Notes under the pieces: model-generated
The model's database searches: none
Told to the model about the DNA's origin: nothing
Seen by the model: the letters and a program-made list of their open reading frames with translations, nothing else
Assembly (NCBI RefSeq): GCF_030848395.1
Contig: NZ_JAVDBT010000005.1
Location: forward strand, 224,737-288,736
Source: Pseudogemmobacter lacusdianii
GTDB taxonomy: Bacteria; Pseudomonadota; Alphaproteobacteria; Rhodobacterales; Rhodobacteraceae
Length of the DNA stretch: 64,000 nucleotides
Reading direction: 5' to 3'
Position numbers and translations under genes: made by a program
Shown here: positions 56,875-64,000 of the stretch, one piece after another
Layout of the letters: each line of letters begins with the position of its first letter
Numbering within the stretch: position 1 is the stretch's first letter

Positions 56875-57261
56875 ATGGCAAAGGCCAAGCGGGTCGAACG
56901 GCCCCTCTCACCCCACCTACAGATTTATCGGTGGCATATTCCGATGCTCACCTCGATTCTGACGCGGGTTACCGGTCATGCCTTGGTGGCTGGCGTGATC
57001 CTTGCGGTCTGGTGGCTCATCGCTGCCGCCACATCCGATGCGTATTTTGATCTGGCGAATGCGGTTGCGACCAGCTGGTTTGGTGATCTGGTGTTCACCG
57101 GCTCGCTTTGGGCGATTTGGTATCACTACCTCGCCGGACTTCGGCATCTTTACTATGATGCTGGGCATGGTCTCGACATCCCAACGGCTGAAAAGCTGGG
57201 CTGGGCCTGCATCATCGGTTCGGTCGTGTTGACCGTGATCACAATTTTCCTGATCCAGTAA
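56875..57261 (+). CDS. sdhC: Succinate dehydrogenase cytochrome b556 subunit
   Basis: A 128-residue membrane anchor with three TM segments. RPLSPHLQIYRWHIPMLTSI (about 8-27) is the family start and HYLAGLRHLYYDAGHG (about 83-98) carries the heme/quinone-site His. ATG at 56875 follows AAGGGAACC. With SdhD it binds quinone and heme b and anchors SdhAB. First gene of the sdhCDA-lipoproteins-sdhB operon. Confidence 0.94.
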   Translation: MAKAKRVERPLSPHLQIYRWHIPMLTSILTRVTGHALVAGVILAVWWLIAAATSDAYFDLANAVATSWFGDLVFTGSLWAIWYHYLAGLRHLYYDAGHGLDIPTAEKLGWACIIGSVVLTVITIFLIQ

Positions 57262-57273
57262 GGAGCGGCGAGA

Positions 57274-57645
57274 ATGCGCTACCTGACCGCCCGCAAACGT
57301 GCCGAAGGCAAAGGGGCCTCTGGCTCTGGGACCGAGCATCACTGGGCTATGACCGTCTCGGCCGTCGGCTTGGCCTTCCTTGTCCCGGTCTGGCTTTACA
57401 TCTTTGGCTCGGCCCTTGGTGGCACGCGCGCCGAGGTGCTTGAGACCTTCGCGCGGCCTTTCCCGGCCATCCTCACTGCCCTGACCCTCGTGATCGGCAT
57501 GCGCCATTTCGCAATGGGCGCCTCCGGCATGATCGAGGATTACCTGCACGGCACCGCTCGCAAAGCTGCGATCATCTTCGTGATCTCGCTGGCTTGGGTC
57601 ATCGCCGCCGTTGGCATTTTCGCGCTTCTGAAAATCGCGCTCTGA
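57274..57645 (+). CDS. sdhD: Succinate dehydrogenase membrane anchor subunit
   Basis: A 123-residue, three-TM protein. Start [24 protein letters not shown] is the Rhodobacterales form, and [18 protein letters not shown] (about 72-89) contains the conserved heme/quinone His and the Asp-Tyr pair. Pairs with SdhC. It lies 12 bp after sdhC and 10 bp before sdhA. Confidence 0.93.
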   Translation: MRYLTARKRAEGKGASGSGTEHHWAMTVSAVGLAFLVPVWLYIFGSALGGTRAEVLETFARPFPAILTALTLVIGMRHFAMGASGMIEDYLHGTARKAAIIFVISLAWVIAAVGIFALLKIAL

Positions 57646-57655
57646 AGGAACGACC

Positions 57656-59458
57656 ATGACTGCCTATCCTTATGAAGTGCATGATTATGACGTGATCGTC
57701 GTGGGCGCCGGCGGGGCAGGTCTTCGCGCCACCCTCGGCATGGCCGAACAGGGCCTGCGCACCGCTTGCGTGACCAAGGTCTTCCCGACCCGCTCGCATA
57801 CTGTGGCGGCGCAAGGCGGCATCGCGGCCAGCTTGGCCAATATGGGCCCCGACAATTGGCAGTGGCATATGTATGACACGGTCAAGGGGTCGGACTGGCT
57901 CGGCGATACGGATGCGATGGAATACCTTGCCCGTGAAGCGCCCAAAGCGGTTTACGAGCTTGAGCATTACGGCGTGCCCTTCAGCCGCACCGAAGAGGGC
58001 AAGATCTATCAGCGTCCCTTCGGTGGCCACACCACCGAATTCGGTGAAGGCCCGCCGGTGCAGCGCACCTGCGCCGCCGCTGACCGCACCGGCCACGCCA
58101 TTTTGCACACGCTTTATGGCCAGTCGCTGAAGGAAAAGGCCGAGTTCTACGTTGAATATTTCGCGCTTGATCTGATCATCACCGATGGTGCTTGCACCGG
58201 TGTGGTCTGCTGGAAGCTCGACGACGGCACGATCCATGTCTTCAACGCCAAGATGGTGGTGCTGGCGACCGGCGGCTATGGCCGCGCCTATTTCTCGGCC
58301 ACCTCGGCCCATACCTGCACCGGCGACGGTGGCGGCATGGTTGCCCGCGCTGGCCTGCCTTTGCAGGATATGGAATTCGTGCAATTCCACCCAACCGGCA
58401 TCTACGGCTCGGGCTGCCTGATCACCGAAGGTGCTCGCGGCGAAGGCGGCTATCTCACCAACTCGGAAGGTGAGCGCTTCATGGAGCGCTATGCGCCCCA
58501 TTACAAAGACTTGGCGCCCCGCGACTATGTTTCGCGCTGCATGACGATGGAGATCCGGGAGGGCCGCGGCGTTGGCCCCAACAAGGATCACATCCACCTG
58601 CACCTGAACCACCTGCCCAAGGAATCGCTGGAGCTTCGCCTGCCGGGCATCACCGAATCCGCGCGCATCTTCGCCGGTGTCGATCTGCACAAAGAGCCGA
58701 TCCCGGTGCTGCCGACCGTGCATTACAACATGGGCGGTGTGCCGACCAACTATTGGGGTGAGGTGCTGAACCCCACCGCCGAGAACCCCGATGCGGTCTT
58801 CCCCGGCCTGATGGCTGTGGGTGAGGCGGGCTGTGCCTCGGTGCATGGTGCCAACCGTCTTGGCTCTAACTCCTTGATCGACCTTGTCGTTTTCGGCCGT
58901 GCGGCCGCGATCCGCGCCGGTCAAGTGGTGGACAAGAACGCGCCCGTGCCCGCGACCAACGTGGCGCAGGTGGAAAAGGCGCTCGACCGGTTCGACGCTT
59001 TGCGCAATGCCAATGGCTCGATCTCGACCGCCGATCTGCGGCTTGAGATGCAGCGCACCATGCAGCGCGACGCCGCCGTCTTCCGCACCGACAAGACCCT
59101 TGCCGAGGGTGAGGTCGAGATGACCAAGATCGCCGCCAAAATGGCCGATCTCAAAGTCACCGATCGCAGCCTTGTGTGGAACAGCGACCTGATGGAGACC
59201 TTGGAGCTGGCCAACCTGATGCCCAACGCTCTGGCCACGATCTACGGCGCGCATGCCCGCACCGAAAGCCGTGGTGCGCATGCGCATGAGGATTACCCGG
59301 CCCGCGACGATGCCAATTGGCGCAAGCACACTCTGGCTTGGGTCGATGGCAATCAGGTCACCTTGGGCTACCGCGCCGTGCATCTGGACCCGCTGACCAC
59401 CGAGGCCGATGGCGGGATCTCGCTGAAGAAAATCGCCCCTGCCGAGCGGAAGTTCTAA
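57656..59458 (+). CDS. sdhA: Succinate dehydrogenase flavoprotein subunit
   Basis: A 600-residue FAD enzyme oxidising succinate to fumarate. GAGGAG at 17-22 binds FAD, His48 in [10 protein letters not shown] is the covalent FAD attachment, and further family blocks are [33 protein letters not shown] and [22 protein letters not shown]-terminal KHTLAWVD ends as in SdhA. It is followed within 2 bp by the first of three small lipoprotein genes. Confidence 0.97.
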   Translation: MTAYPYEVHDYDVIVVGAGGAGLRATLGMAEQGLRTACVTKVFPTRSHTVAAQGGIAASLANMGPDNWQWHMYDTVKGSDWLGDTDAMEYLAREAPKAVYELEHYGVPFSRTEEGKIYQRPFGGHTTEFGEGPPVQRTCAAADRTGHAILHTLYGQSLKEKAEFYVEYFALDLIITDGACTGVVCWKLDDGTIHVFNAKMVVLATGGYGRAYFSATSAHTCTGDGGGMVARAGLPLQDMEFVQFHPTGIYGSGCLITEGARGEGGYLTNSEGERFMERYAPHYKDLAPRDYVSRCMTMEIREGRGVGPNKDHIHLHLNHLPKESLELRLPGITESARIFAGVDLHKEPIPVLPTVHYNMGGVPTNYWGEVLNPTAENPDAVFPGLMAVGEAGCASVHGANRLGSNSLIDLVVFGRAAAIRAGQVVDKNAPVPATNVAQVEKALDRFDALRNANGSISTADLRLEMQRTMQRDAAVFRTDKTLAEGEVEMTKIAAKMADLKVTDRSLVWNSDLMETLELANLMPNALATIYGAHARTESRGAHAHEDYPARDDANWRKHTLAWVDGNQVTLGYRAVHLDPLTTEADGGISLKKIAPAERKF

Positions 59459-59460
59459 GC

Positions 59461-59850
59461 ATGCGCGCCGCGTTGAAAGCCTCTGGCATCACGGCCTTGC
59501 TCGCGCTGACCCTCTCGGGCTGTGTGGCGGGCGAGGTGGTGATGCAAGAAACCACGCGCTCTTTGGCGCGGTCGGCGGTCAATGCGGCGGCGGCGCGCTA
59601 TGTGCCGGGCGTCAATGTTGCGCCCTACACCGATTGCGTGATCAACAACGCCACCACGGCCGAGCTGATCCAACTGGCGCAAGCGGCCGGGGCAGGGGCC
59701 ACCGGTGGCGCTGCGCAGGATGTTGCCGCAAGTGCTTGGCCAGTGGTGCGCAGCGTAGCCAGCCGCCCCGAGGCGACGCAATGTTTGGTCCAGACCCTAT
59801 CGACCAGCCAAATCCTGGCAGGTCAGGGCTTGGCCTTGGGAGGGCTATGA
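59461..59850 (+). CDS. Small lipoprotein 1 between sdhA and sdhB
   Basis: A 129-residue protein whose start MRAALKASGITALLALTLSGC ends in a lipobox (Cys21). The mature part has TDCVINNATTAELIQLAQAAG and a C-terminal TQCLVQTLST. Comparable spacing of two Cys and an A/E-rich centre is found in the next gene, so the two look like diverged paralogues. Function unknown; a place in assembly or stability of succinate dehydrogenase or the cell envelope is inferred only from position. Confidence 0.8.
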   Translation: MRAALKASGITALLALTLSGCVAGEVVMQETTRSLARSAVNAAAARYVPGVNVAPYTDCVINNATTAELIQLAQAAGAGATGGAAQDVAASAWPVVRSVASRPEATQCLVQTLSTSQILAGQGLALGGL

Positions 59851-60170
59851 TGAAGATGCGTGCCTCGATCCTGTTGATTTGCCTGCCACTTATCGCCGCT
59901 TGTGATCCGCAAGCCGTGGCTGATAACACCACCCGCCGCATGGCGGCCGATGTGGTCGAGGCCGTAGTTCTGCGCGACATGCCAGCCGCGCCCGCCAAGG
60001 CCGCAACCGAATGCATCCTGCAAGCTGCCAGCGTCGAAGAGCAGCGCGCTTTGGCCGCCGATTACGCGGTTGAGGCTGGCACTTTGACCAAAGAAAACAT
60101 CCGCAATCTGGCCCTTCGTCCCGCCGCGCAAAGCTGCTTTGCCGCCTCGGGCGTGCCTCCGGTGCGCTGA
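59847..60170 (+). CDS. Small lipoprotein 2 between sdhA and sdhB
   Basis: A 107-residue protein starting MMKMRASILLICLPLIAAC, with lipobox Cys19. The ATG at 59847 overlaps the previous stop (ATGA) and follows GGGAGGG. Mature sequence ATECILQAASVEEQRALAADY and a late QSCFAAS resemble the cysteine pattern of the preceding lipoprotein. It overlaps the next gene by one base. Role unknown. Confidence 0.78.
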   Translation: MMKMRASILLICLPLIAACDPQAVADNTTRRMAADVVEAVVLRDMPAAPAKAATECILQAASVEEQRALAADYAVEAGTLTKENIRNLALRPAAQSCFAASGVPPVR

Positions 60171-60460
60171 TGAAACGGCTCCTGATCTTGCCCTTGCTGC
60201 TGGTCGCTTGCGGCCCCGTCTCGGTCCAACAGGCCGAGCGCGATTGTTTTGACCGCGCCGAACTGGCGCAAAAGCCGCGCGGCACAGTCAGGATCGGCGG
60301 CACCTCCTCGGGCACCATTGCCGGAGGCTTGGATCTAAGTATTTCGTCGGATTACGTCATGGGCAAAGACCCATCGGCGGTATTCGAGACCTGCGTCATG
60401 GCCAAATCCGGCCAGGCGCCCACACGCCCGATTTACGATATGCCCGGCTGGAAAGGCTGA
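60170..60460 (+). CDS. Small lipoprotein 3 between sdhA and sdhB
   Basis: A 96-residue protein with signal MKRLLILPLLLVAC (lipobox Cys14). The mature part has QAERDCFDRAELAQ and GKDPSAVFETCVMAKSGQ, again with two well spaced cysteines, and a Gly/Ser-rich centre. It starts within the stop of the previous gene (TGATG) and ends 6 bp before sdhB. No known family recognised. Tight packing indicates co-translation with sdh. Confidence 0.78.
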   Translation: MKRLLILPLLLVACGPVSVQQAERDCFDRAELAQKPRGTVRIGGTSSGTIAGGLDLSISSDYVMGKDPSAVFETCVMAKSGQAPTRPIYDMPGWKG

Positions 60461-60466
60461 CTTCCC

Positions 60467-61243
60467 ATGGTCCAGTTCACACTCCCGAAGAATTCCAAGA
60501 TCCGCACCGGCAAGACTTGGCCGAAGCCTGAAGGCAAGAACATCCGTAAGTTCTTGATCTATCGGTGGAATCCCGATGATGGCCAAAACCCGCGGGTGGA
60601 TACCTATTTCTTGGACATGGACACTTGCGGTCCGATGGTTCTGGACGCGCTGATCAAGATCAAGAATGAGATTGACCCGACGCTGACCTTCCGCCGCTCG
60701 TGCCGTGAAGGGATTTGTGGCTCTTGCGCGATGAACATCGACGGCGGCAACACTTTGGCCTGTATCTTCGGTCTCGATGAGATCAAGGGCGATGTGAAGA
60801 TCTACCCGCTGCCGCATATGGCGGTGGTGAAGGATTTGATCCCGGACCTGACGCATTTCTACGCTCAGCATGCCTCGATCATGCCTTGGCTTGAGACCAA
60901 GACCAACCGTCCCGCGAAAGAGTGGCGCCAGTCGATCGAGGACCGCTCGAAGCTCGATGGGCTTTATGAATGCGTGATGTGCGCATCCTGCTCGACGGCC
61001 TGCCCAAGCTATTGGTGGAACTCGGATAAATACCTCGGCCCGGCGGCTTTGCTGCATGCTTATCGCTGGATCGTCGACAGCCGGGATGAGGCGACGGGCG
61101 AGCGTCTCGACGGTCTGGAAGACCCGTTCAAGCTTTATCGTTGCCACACGATCATGAACTGCGCCAAGACCTGCCCCAAGGGGCTGAACCCGGCCAAAGC
61201 CATCGCCGAGATCAAGAAGATGATGGTCGATCGGGTGGTTTGA
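60467..61243 (+). CDS. sdhB: Succinate dehydrogenase iron-sulfur subunit
   Basis: A 258-residue protein with the three Fe-S centres of the family: [16 protein letters not shown] plus LAC for the 2Fe-2S centre, [13 protein letters not shown] for 4Fe-4S and [17 protein letters not shown] for 3Fe-4S and 4Fe-4S completion. It transfers electrons from SdhA to quinone. Start [16 protein letters not shown] is typical. It is separated from sdhA by three lipoprotein genes, an arrangement seen in this order of bacteria. Confidence 0.97.
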   Translation: MVQFTLPKNSKIRTGKTWPKPEGKNIRKFLIYRWNPDDGQNPRVDTYFLDMDTCGPMVLDALIKIKNEIDPTLTFRRSCREGICGSCAMNIDGGNTLACIFGLDEIKGDVKIYPLPHMAVVKDLIPDLTHFYAQHASIMPWLETKTNRPAKEWRQSIEDRSKLDGLYECVMCASCSTACPSYWWNSDKYLGPAALLHAYRWIVDSRDEATGERLDGLEDPFKLYRCHTIMNCAKTCPKGLNPAKAIAEIKKMMVDRVV

Positions 61244-61261
61244 TCTGGAAAGGGGCGGGGG

Positions 61262-61456
61262 ATGTCTGCCCTTCTTCTGATCGCTGGCATTGCTGCCGTC
61301 TTTATCTATCAATGGTTTAGCAAGCGCGGGTCAACATTGACCCGCGCTTGCCGTTGGCGCATGGACCGTTCAGTCGCGCCGGATTTCTGGCGCTGCGCCG
61401 CCTGCGGGGCCGAGACGCGGGGGGATGAGCCCCGCGCCTGTATGGCTCAGGAATAG
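61262..61456 (+). CDS. Small membrane protein with a half zinc-ribbon, downstream of sdhB
   Basis: A 64-residue protein: TM helix ALLLIAGIAAVFIYQWF at about 3-19, a basic linker, then CRWRMDRSVAPDFWRCAACGAETRG and a late Cys. The Cys-x-x-Cys-Gly and RW/FWR context looks like a cut-down zinc ribbon. Function unknown. It starts 18 bp after sdhB and its last 10 bases overlap the convergent aldo/keto reductase gene. A perfect 15-bp stem-loop (61320-61351) lies inside it. Confidence 0.7.
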   Translation: MSALLLIAGIAAVFIYQWFSKRGSTLTRACRWRMDRSVAPDFWRCAACGAETRGDEPRACMAQE

Positions 61457-62430
61457 CGCTCGACGCTGGCGCTTAGTGCATCGCTGTAGCGATCCCCCCA
61501 AGCCCAACCGACCGGCAGGATCTGCCGGATCCCACTGCGTTCATCATCGTTAAGATCGATCTCCGCCGCCCCGATCCATTCGCCCAGATGCGTAGGCGTG
61601 CGGGTGCCGGGGATCGGCAGGATGTGGCTGCCCTGGTCCAAGAGCCAAGCCAAGGCCAAAGCGGCGGGCTCATAGCCACGGCTCAGCGCATAGGTCTTGA
61701 AAGCCTCAAGCTTGCTGCGGTTATGCGGCCAATTATCGGGCGCAAAACGCGGCACCAGCTTGCGAAAATCATCCGTGGCGAAGCGGGCAGGATCGGCAAT
61801 GTCGCGGGCAAAAACGCCGCGCCCCAAGGGCGAGAAGGCCACGAGCGTGATGCCAAGCCGGGCGCAAAGCTGGGTCAGGCCCAACTCCGGCTGGCGCGAC
61901 CAGAGCGAATATTCATTCTGCACCGCGGTGACGGGGTGCACCGTATGAGCGCGCTCCACCGTTCCCGGCGCCACTTCCGAAAGCCCGTAACTCAGGATTT
62001 TCCCTTCTTCTTGAAGGCGTTGCATGGTGCCTGCAAGATCCTCGGCTGGCACCTCGGGCGCATGACGATGCGCGTAGAAGAGCTGGACATGATCGACGCC
62101 AAGGCGCTTGAGACTGCTTTCAAGCTCGGCCCGCAGATAGGCCGGATCGTTGTTCACTGTGCGCGGTGGACCGTTCACGATGCCGGCTTTGGTGGCGATC
62201 ATCGGACGATGCGGGCGGCTGGCGAGCCAGCGACCGATCACCGTCTCGCAATGGCCATTGCCGTAAATATTGGCCACATCAAAGAAATTGATGCCCTGAT
62301 CCCAAGCCGCATCCATCGTGCGGAAGCTGTCTTCTTCCGTGGCGACGCCGAAAATGCCGCCAAACGACAGGCAGCCCAGCCCGATGGAGGAAACGTCGGG
62401 CCCGTTGCGGCCAAGTTTGGTAAATTTCAT
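61447..62430 (-). CDS. Aldo/keto reductase
   Basis: A 327-residue NADPH-dependent oxidoreductase. The catalytic tetrad is visible: Asp and Tyr in FFDVANIYGNGHCE, Lys in MIATKAGIV and His in LFYAHRHAPEV. The late LPIPGTRTPTHLGEWIGA segment binds the coenzyme phosphate. Physiological substrate unknown. Its ATG overlaps the stop of the SHMT-like gene (ATGA), so both are in one leftward operon. Confidence 0.9.
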   Translation of the reverse strand: MKFTKLGRNGPDVSSIGLGCLSFGGIFGVATEEDSFRTMDAAWDQGINFFDVANIYGNGHCETVIGRWLASRPHRPMIATKAGIVNGPPRTVNNDPAYLRAELESSLKRLGVDHVQLFYAHRHAPEVPAEDLAGTMQRLQEEGKILSYGLSEVAPGTVERAHTVHPVTAVQNEYSLWSRQPELGLTQLCARLGITLVAFSPLGRGVFARDIADPARFATDDFRKLVPRFAPDNWPHNRSKLEAFKTYALSRGYEPAALALAWLLDQGSHILPIPGTRTPTHLGEWIGAAEIDLNDDERSGIRQILPVGWAWGDRYSDALSASVERYS

Positions 62431-63746
62431 TTGTTCACATAATGCAGGCCCTGAAACTTTGCGCGCAATGCGCGGGTCTTCGGGGCGATGGTTTCCGGTG
62501 CGTTGGACCGTAGCGCCTCGGCGATCAAAGTGGCAAGGGCGGGGGCGTCCGCAGGCGTCACACCGCGCCGCACCAGCTCGGGCGTTCCGATGCGCAAGCC
62601 ATTGAGATCGCCCGCAACTTGCGCAATCGGCAGGCCAATGCCACAGGCAAGGAAGCCCGCCTTGCGCAGGGTTTTCGAGGCCGCTTGCCCGCCGCCAAAA
62701 GCGGCCGCTTCGATGGCGAATTGGTGGCTGCGACTGGCGCCTTTTTCGGCCGCATAGACGGGCAGGCCAAGGGCGGAGAGCTCTTTGGCAAGCGCTTGGG
62801 CCAGATCGACCATGGCTTGGGCATAGGCGCGGCCTTGGTCGCGCCAGTCGAGAAGGCTGAGGGCGAGGGCGGCGGATTTTGCAGCATCAAAATTGGCGGT
62901 CAGGCCGGGGAAGGCGATCGCGTCAAGGCGCTCTGCGATATCGGCCTCATTGGTGACGATAAGCCCGCCGGCGGGGCCGCCCAAAGATTTATAGGTGCTC
63001 ATCGTCATCAGATGCGCGCCTTCAATCAATGGGTTAGCCCAAATGCCGCCAGCGATAATGCCGCATTGATGGGCGGCGTCGAAGAGGACTTTGGCACCGA
63101 CTTCATCGGCGATCTTGCGGATCTCGGCGATGGGGTGGGGGAAGAGGTTTAGGCTGCCGCCGATGGTGATGATTTTGGGTCTGACGGCATGGGCCAAGTT
63201 CTGAAGGGCTGCAAGATCAATGGTATAGCCGTCGGCGTTGACGGGGGCGGCGTGGGTGGTGAGGCCGTAGAGACCGGCGCAGCCGTCGGCGTGATGGGTG
63301 ACATGGCCGCCGATGGAACCGGGGGGCGCGATGATCGCATCGCCCGGCTTGGCTAAGGCCATGAATCCATAGAGATTTGCGAGGGCTCCGGAGGCTACGC
63401 GGATTTCGGCGTAGCGGGCTTGGAAGATTTCGGCGGCGAGGGCGGCGGCGAGAACCTCAATCTCTTCAATGGCTTCGAGGCCCATCTCATATTTGTCGCC
63501 GGGATAGCCCAAAGAGGGGCGCGAGCCGAGGCCACGGGCCAGTGCGGCCTCGGCTTTGGGGTTCATCACATTGGTGGCGGGGTTGAGATTGAAACACTCG
63601 CGATCGTGAATTTCTTCGTTGAGATCAATGAGTTCTTCGATGCGCGCTGCAATGTCAGCGGAGGGTTTTTGAACGGTTTGGGCAAGGTTCTGGACATGGG
63701 CCTCACAAGCCTGAGGAACCCAAGGGCGGGGGGAAAGATGCGTCAT
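62427..63746 (-). CDS. Serine hydroxymethyltransferase-like PLP enzyme (divergent GlyA family)
   Basis: A 439-residue fold-type I PLP enzyme related to SHMT: early RECFNLNPATNVMNPKAEAAL, GYPGDKYEMG, VASGALANLYGFMALAKPGD, PLP-ring Asp223 and His226 in LFDAAHQCGIIAGG, and the Schiff-base Lys253 in STYKSLGGPAGG. Canonical SHMT has THK-x-LRGPRGG there, so His252 and Arg are replaced (Tyr, Ala). That points to another activity, perhaps an alpha-methylserine-type aldolase or hydroxymethyltransferase, not the housekeeping enzyme. Coupled to an aldo/keto reductase gene. Confidence 0.8.
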   Translation of the reverse strand: MTHLSPRPWVPQACEAHVQNLAQTVQKPSADIAARIEELIDLNEEIHDRECFNLNPATNVMNPKAEAALARGLGSRPSLGYPGDKYEMGLEAIEEIEVLAAALAAEIFQARYAEIRVASGALANLYGFMALAKPGDAIIAPPGSIGGHVTHHADGCAGLYGLTTHAAPVNADGYTIDLAALQNLAHAVRPKIITIGGSLNLFPHPIAEIRKIADEVGAKVLFDAAHQCGIIAGGIWANPLIEGAHLMTMSTYKSLGGPAGGLIVTNEADIAERLDAIAFPGLTANFDAAKSAALALSLLDWRDQGRAYAQAMVDLAQALAKELSALGLPVYAAEKGASRSHQFAIEAAAFGGGQAASKTLRKAGFLACGIGLPIAQVAGDLNGLRIGTPELVRRGVTPADAPALATLIAEALRSNAPETIAPKTRALRAKFQGLHYVNK

Positions 63747-63852
63747 TTCGGGCCGTCTCCGCTGTCAGTTCAGCCCTTCCCGCAGCCGCTCTGGCCCCGG
63801 TGGGCCGGGTTTATAGGGGGAGTATGCGGGGGGATTTCGGCCTTGGGAAGGG

Positions 63853-63891
63853 GTATGGCCGAGGTATGGGTTACGTATGGCTTACGTATGG
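63853..63891 (+). repeat. Four-copy GTATGG array with exact 11-bp period at the right edge
   Basis: GTATGG starts at 63853, 63864, 63875 and 63886, each exactly 11 bp apart, with CGAG, GTTA/TTAC and CTTAC-like spacers. This is the same hexamer and period as the array at 49727-49765. It lies 107 bp upstream of the SHMT-like gene on the left. It also sits about 110 bases before the window end, where AGGAGACTGACAG looks like a ribosome binding site for a + strand gene just outside. The orientation toward that outside gene equals the orientation of the other array to its gene. Confidence 0.6.
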
Positions 63892-64000
63892 TTTTGGTGG
63901 GGCTGGTGGGGGAAGGGGCGGCGGGACAATATTGCTAGGGTCAGGACCCATTGATTATCCACTCGCGGCGTGATTCAGGCTCCGCGAGGAGACTGACAGA

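Noticed and set aside
57235..57242. A further GTGATCAC inside the 3' end of sdhC
   Set aside because: It encodes Val-Ile-Thr in a TM helix with ordinary codons and stands alone, so it is not taken as an operator without other evidence.

Overview
The window is GC-rich, densely coded alphaproteobacterial chromosome. It looks like order Rhodobacterales, family Rhodobacteraceae/Paracoccaceae. Four things point there: suc genes and mdh lie near an ethylmalonyl-CoA-pathway pair (malyl-CoA thioesterase and mesaconyl-CoA hydratase), followed by sdhCDAB; small lipoprotein genes sit between sdhA and sdhB; there is a FYDLN-type acidic protein; and ABC, TRAP and TTT uptake systems are abundant. No phage, insertion sequence, CRISPR array or rRNA was seen. 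One tRNA-Ala(GGC) is present.

Left part (1-25 kb) is mostly transport and catabolism. It holds the start of a TRAP small permease, an RpiR-type regulator, a bestrophin-like channel and an aldose 1-epimerase. A leftward catabolic block follows: an isopropylmalate-dehydrogenase-like enzyme, an AtuA/DUF1446 protein, a DUF4387 protein, the tripartite carboxylate transporter TctC-TctB-TctA and an AbrB-type membrane protein. It lies divergent to a GntR regulator with two predicted winged helices. Next come an RND efflux adaptor and pump, a peptide-type ABC operon (SBP, two permeases, two ATPases) and a polar-amino-acid ABC operon.

Middle part (25-38 kb) is a sugar-uptake and signalling locus. A ROK regulator faces a same-strand series: hybrid histidine kinase, small P-loop kinase, RbsA-, RbsC- and RbsB-like transporter genes, a second RbsB-like periplasmic protein, and an OmpR-type response regulator. 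The second binding protein overlaps the response regulator by 4 bp. With the hybrid kinase they resemble a TorT/TorS/TorR arrangement attached to a ribose/fructose-type transporter. Then come tRNA-Ala, the FYDLN protein, a YgjP-type metalloprotease, a second GntR regulator and a pirin.

Right part (38-64 kb) is central metabolism: lpd, sucB, sucA, sucD, sucC, mdh, mcl2, mch and sdhCDAB. These cover the 2-oxoglutarate-to-oxaloacetate arm of the TCA cycle, except fumarase, plus two ethylmalonyl-CoA pathway steps. Small accessory genes are interspersed: two MAPEG proteins, a 41-residue YHCH peptide, an exported protein with a calcium-loop-like motif, an SMR transporter, NnrU, DUF1737 and three lipoproteins. 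The window ends with an aldo/keto reductase and a divergent SHMT-like enzyme.

The most notable unexplained signals are regulatory. Triplets of GTGATCAC palindromes lie upstream of both sucC and sdhC, mostly spaced exactly 21 bp apart. Two four-copy arrays of a GTATGG-like hexamer have an exact 11-bp period, one upstream of the exported-protein gene and one at the right edge. All function calls come from reading motifs; no database search was run.
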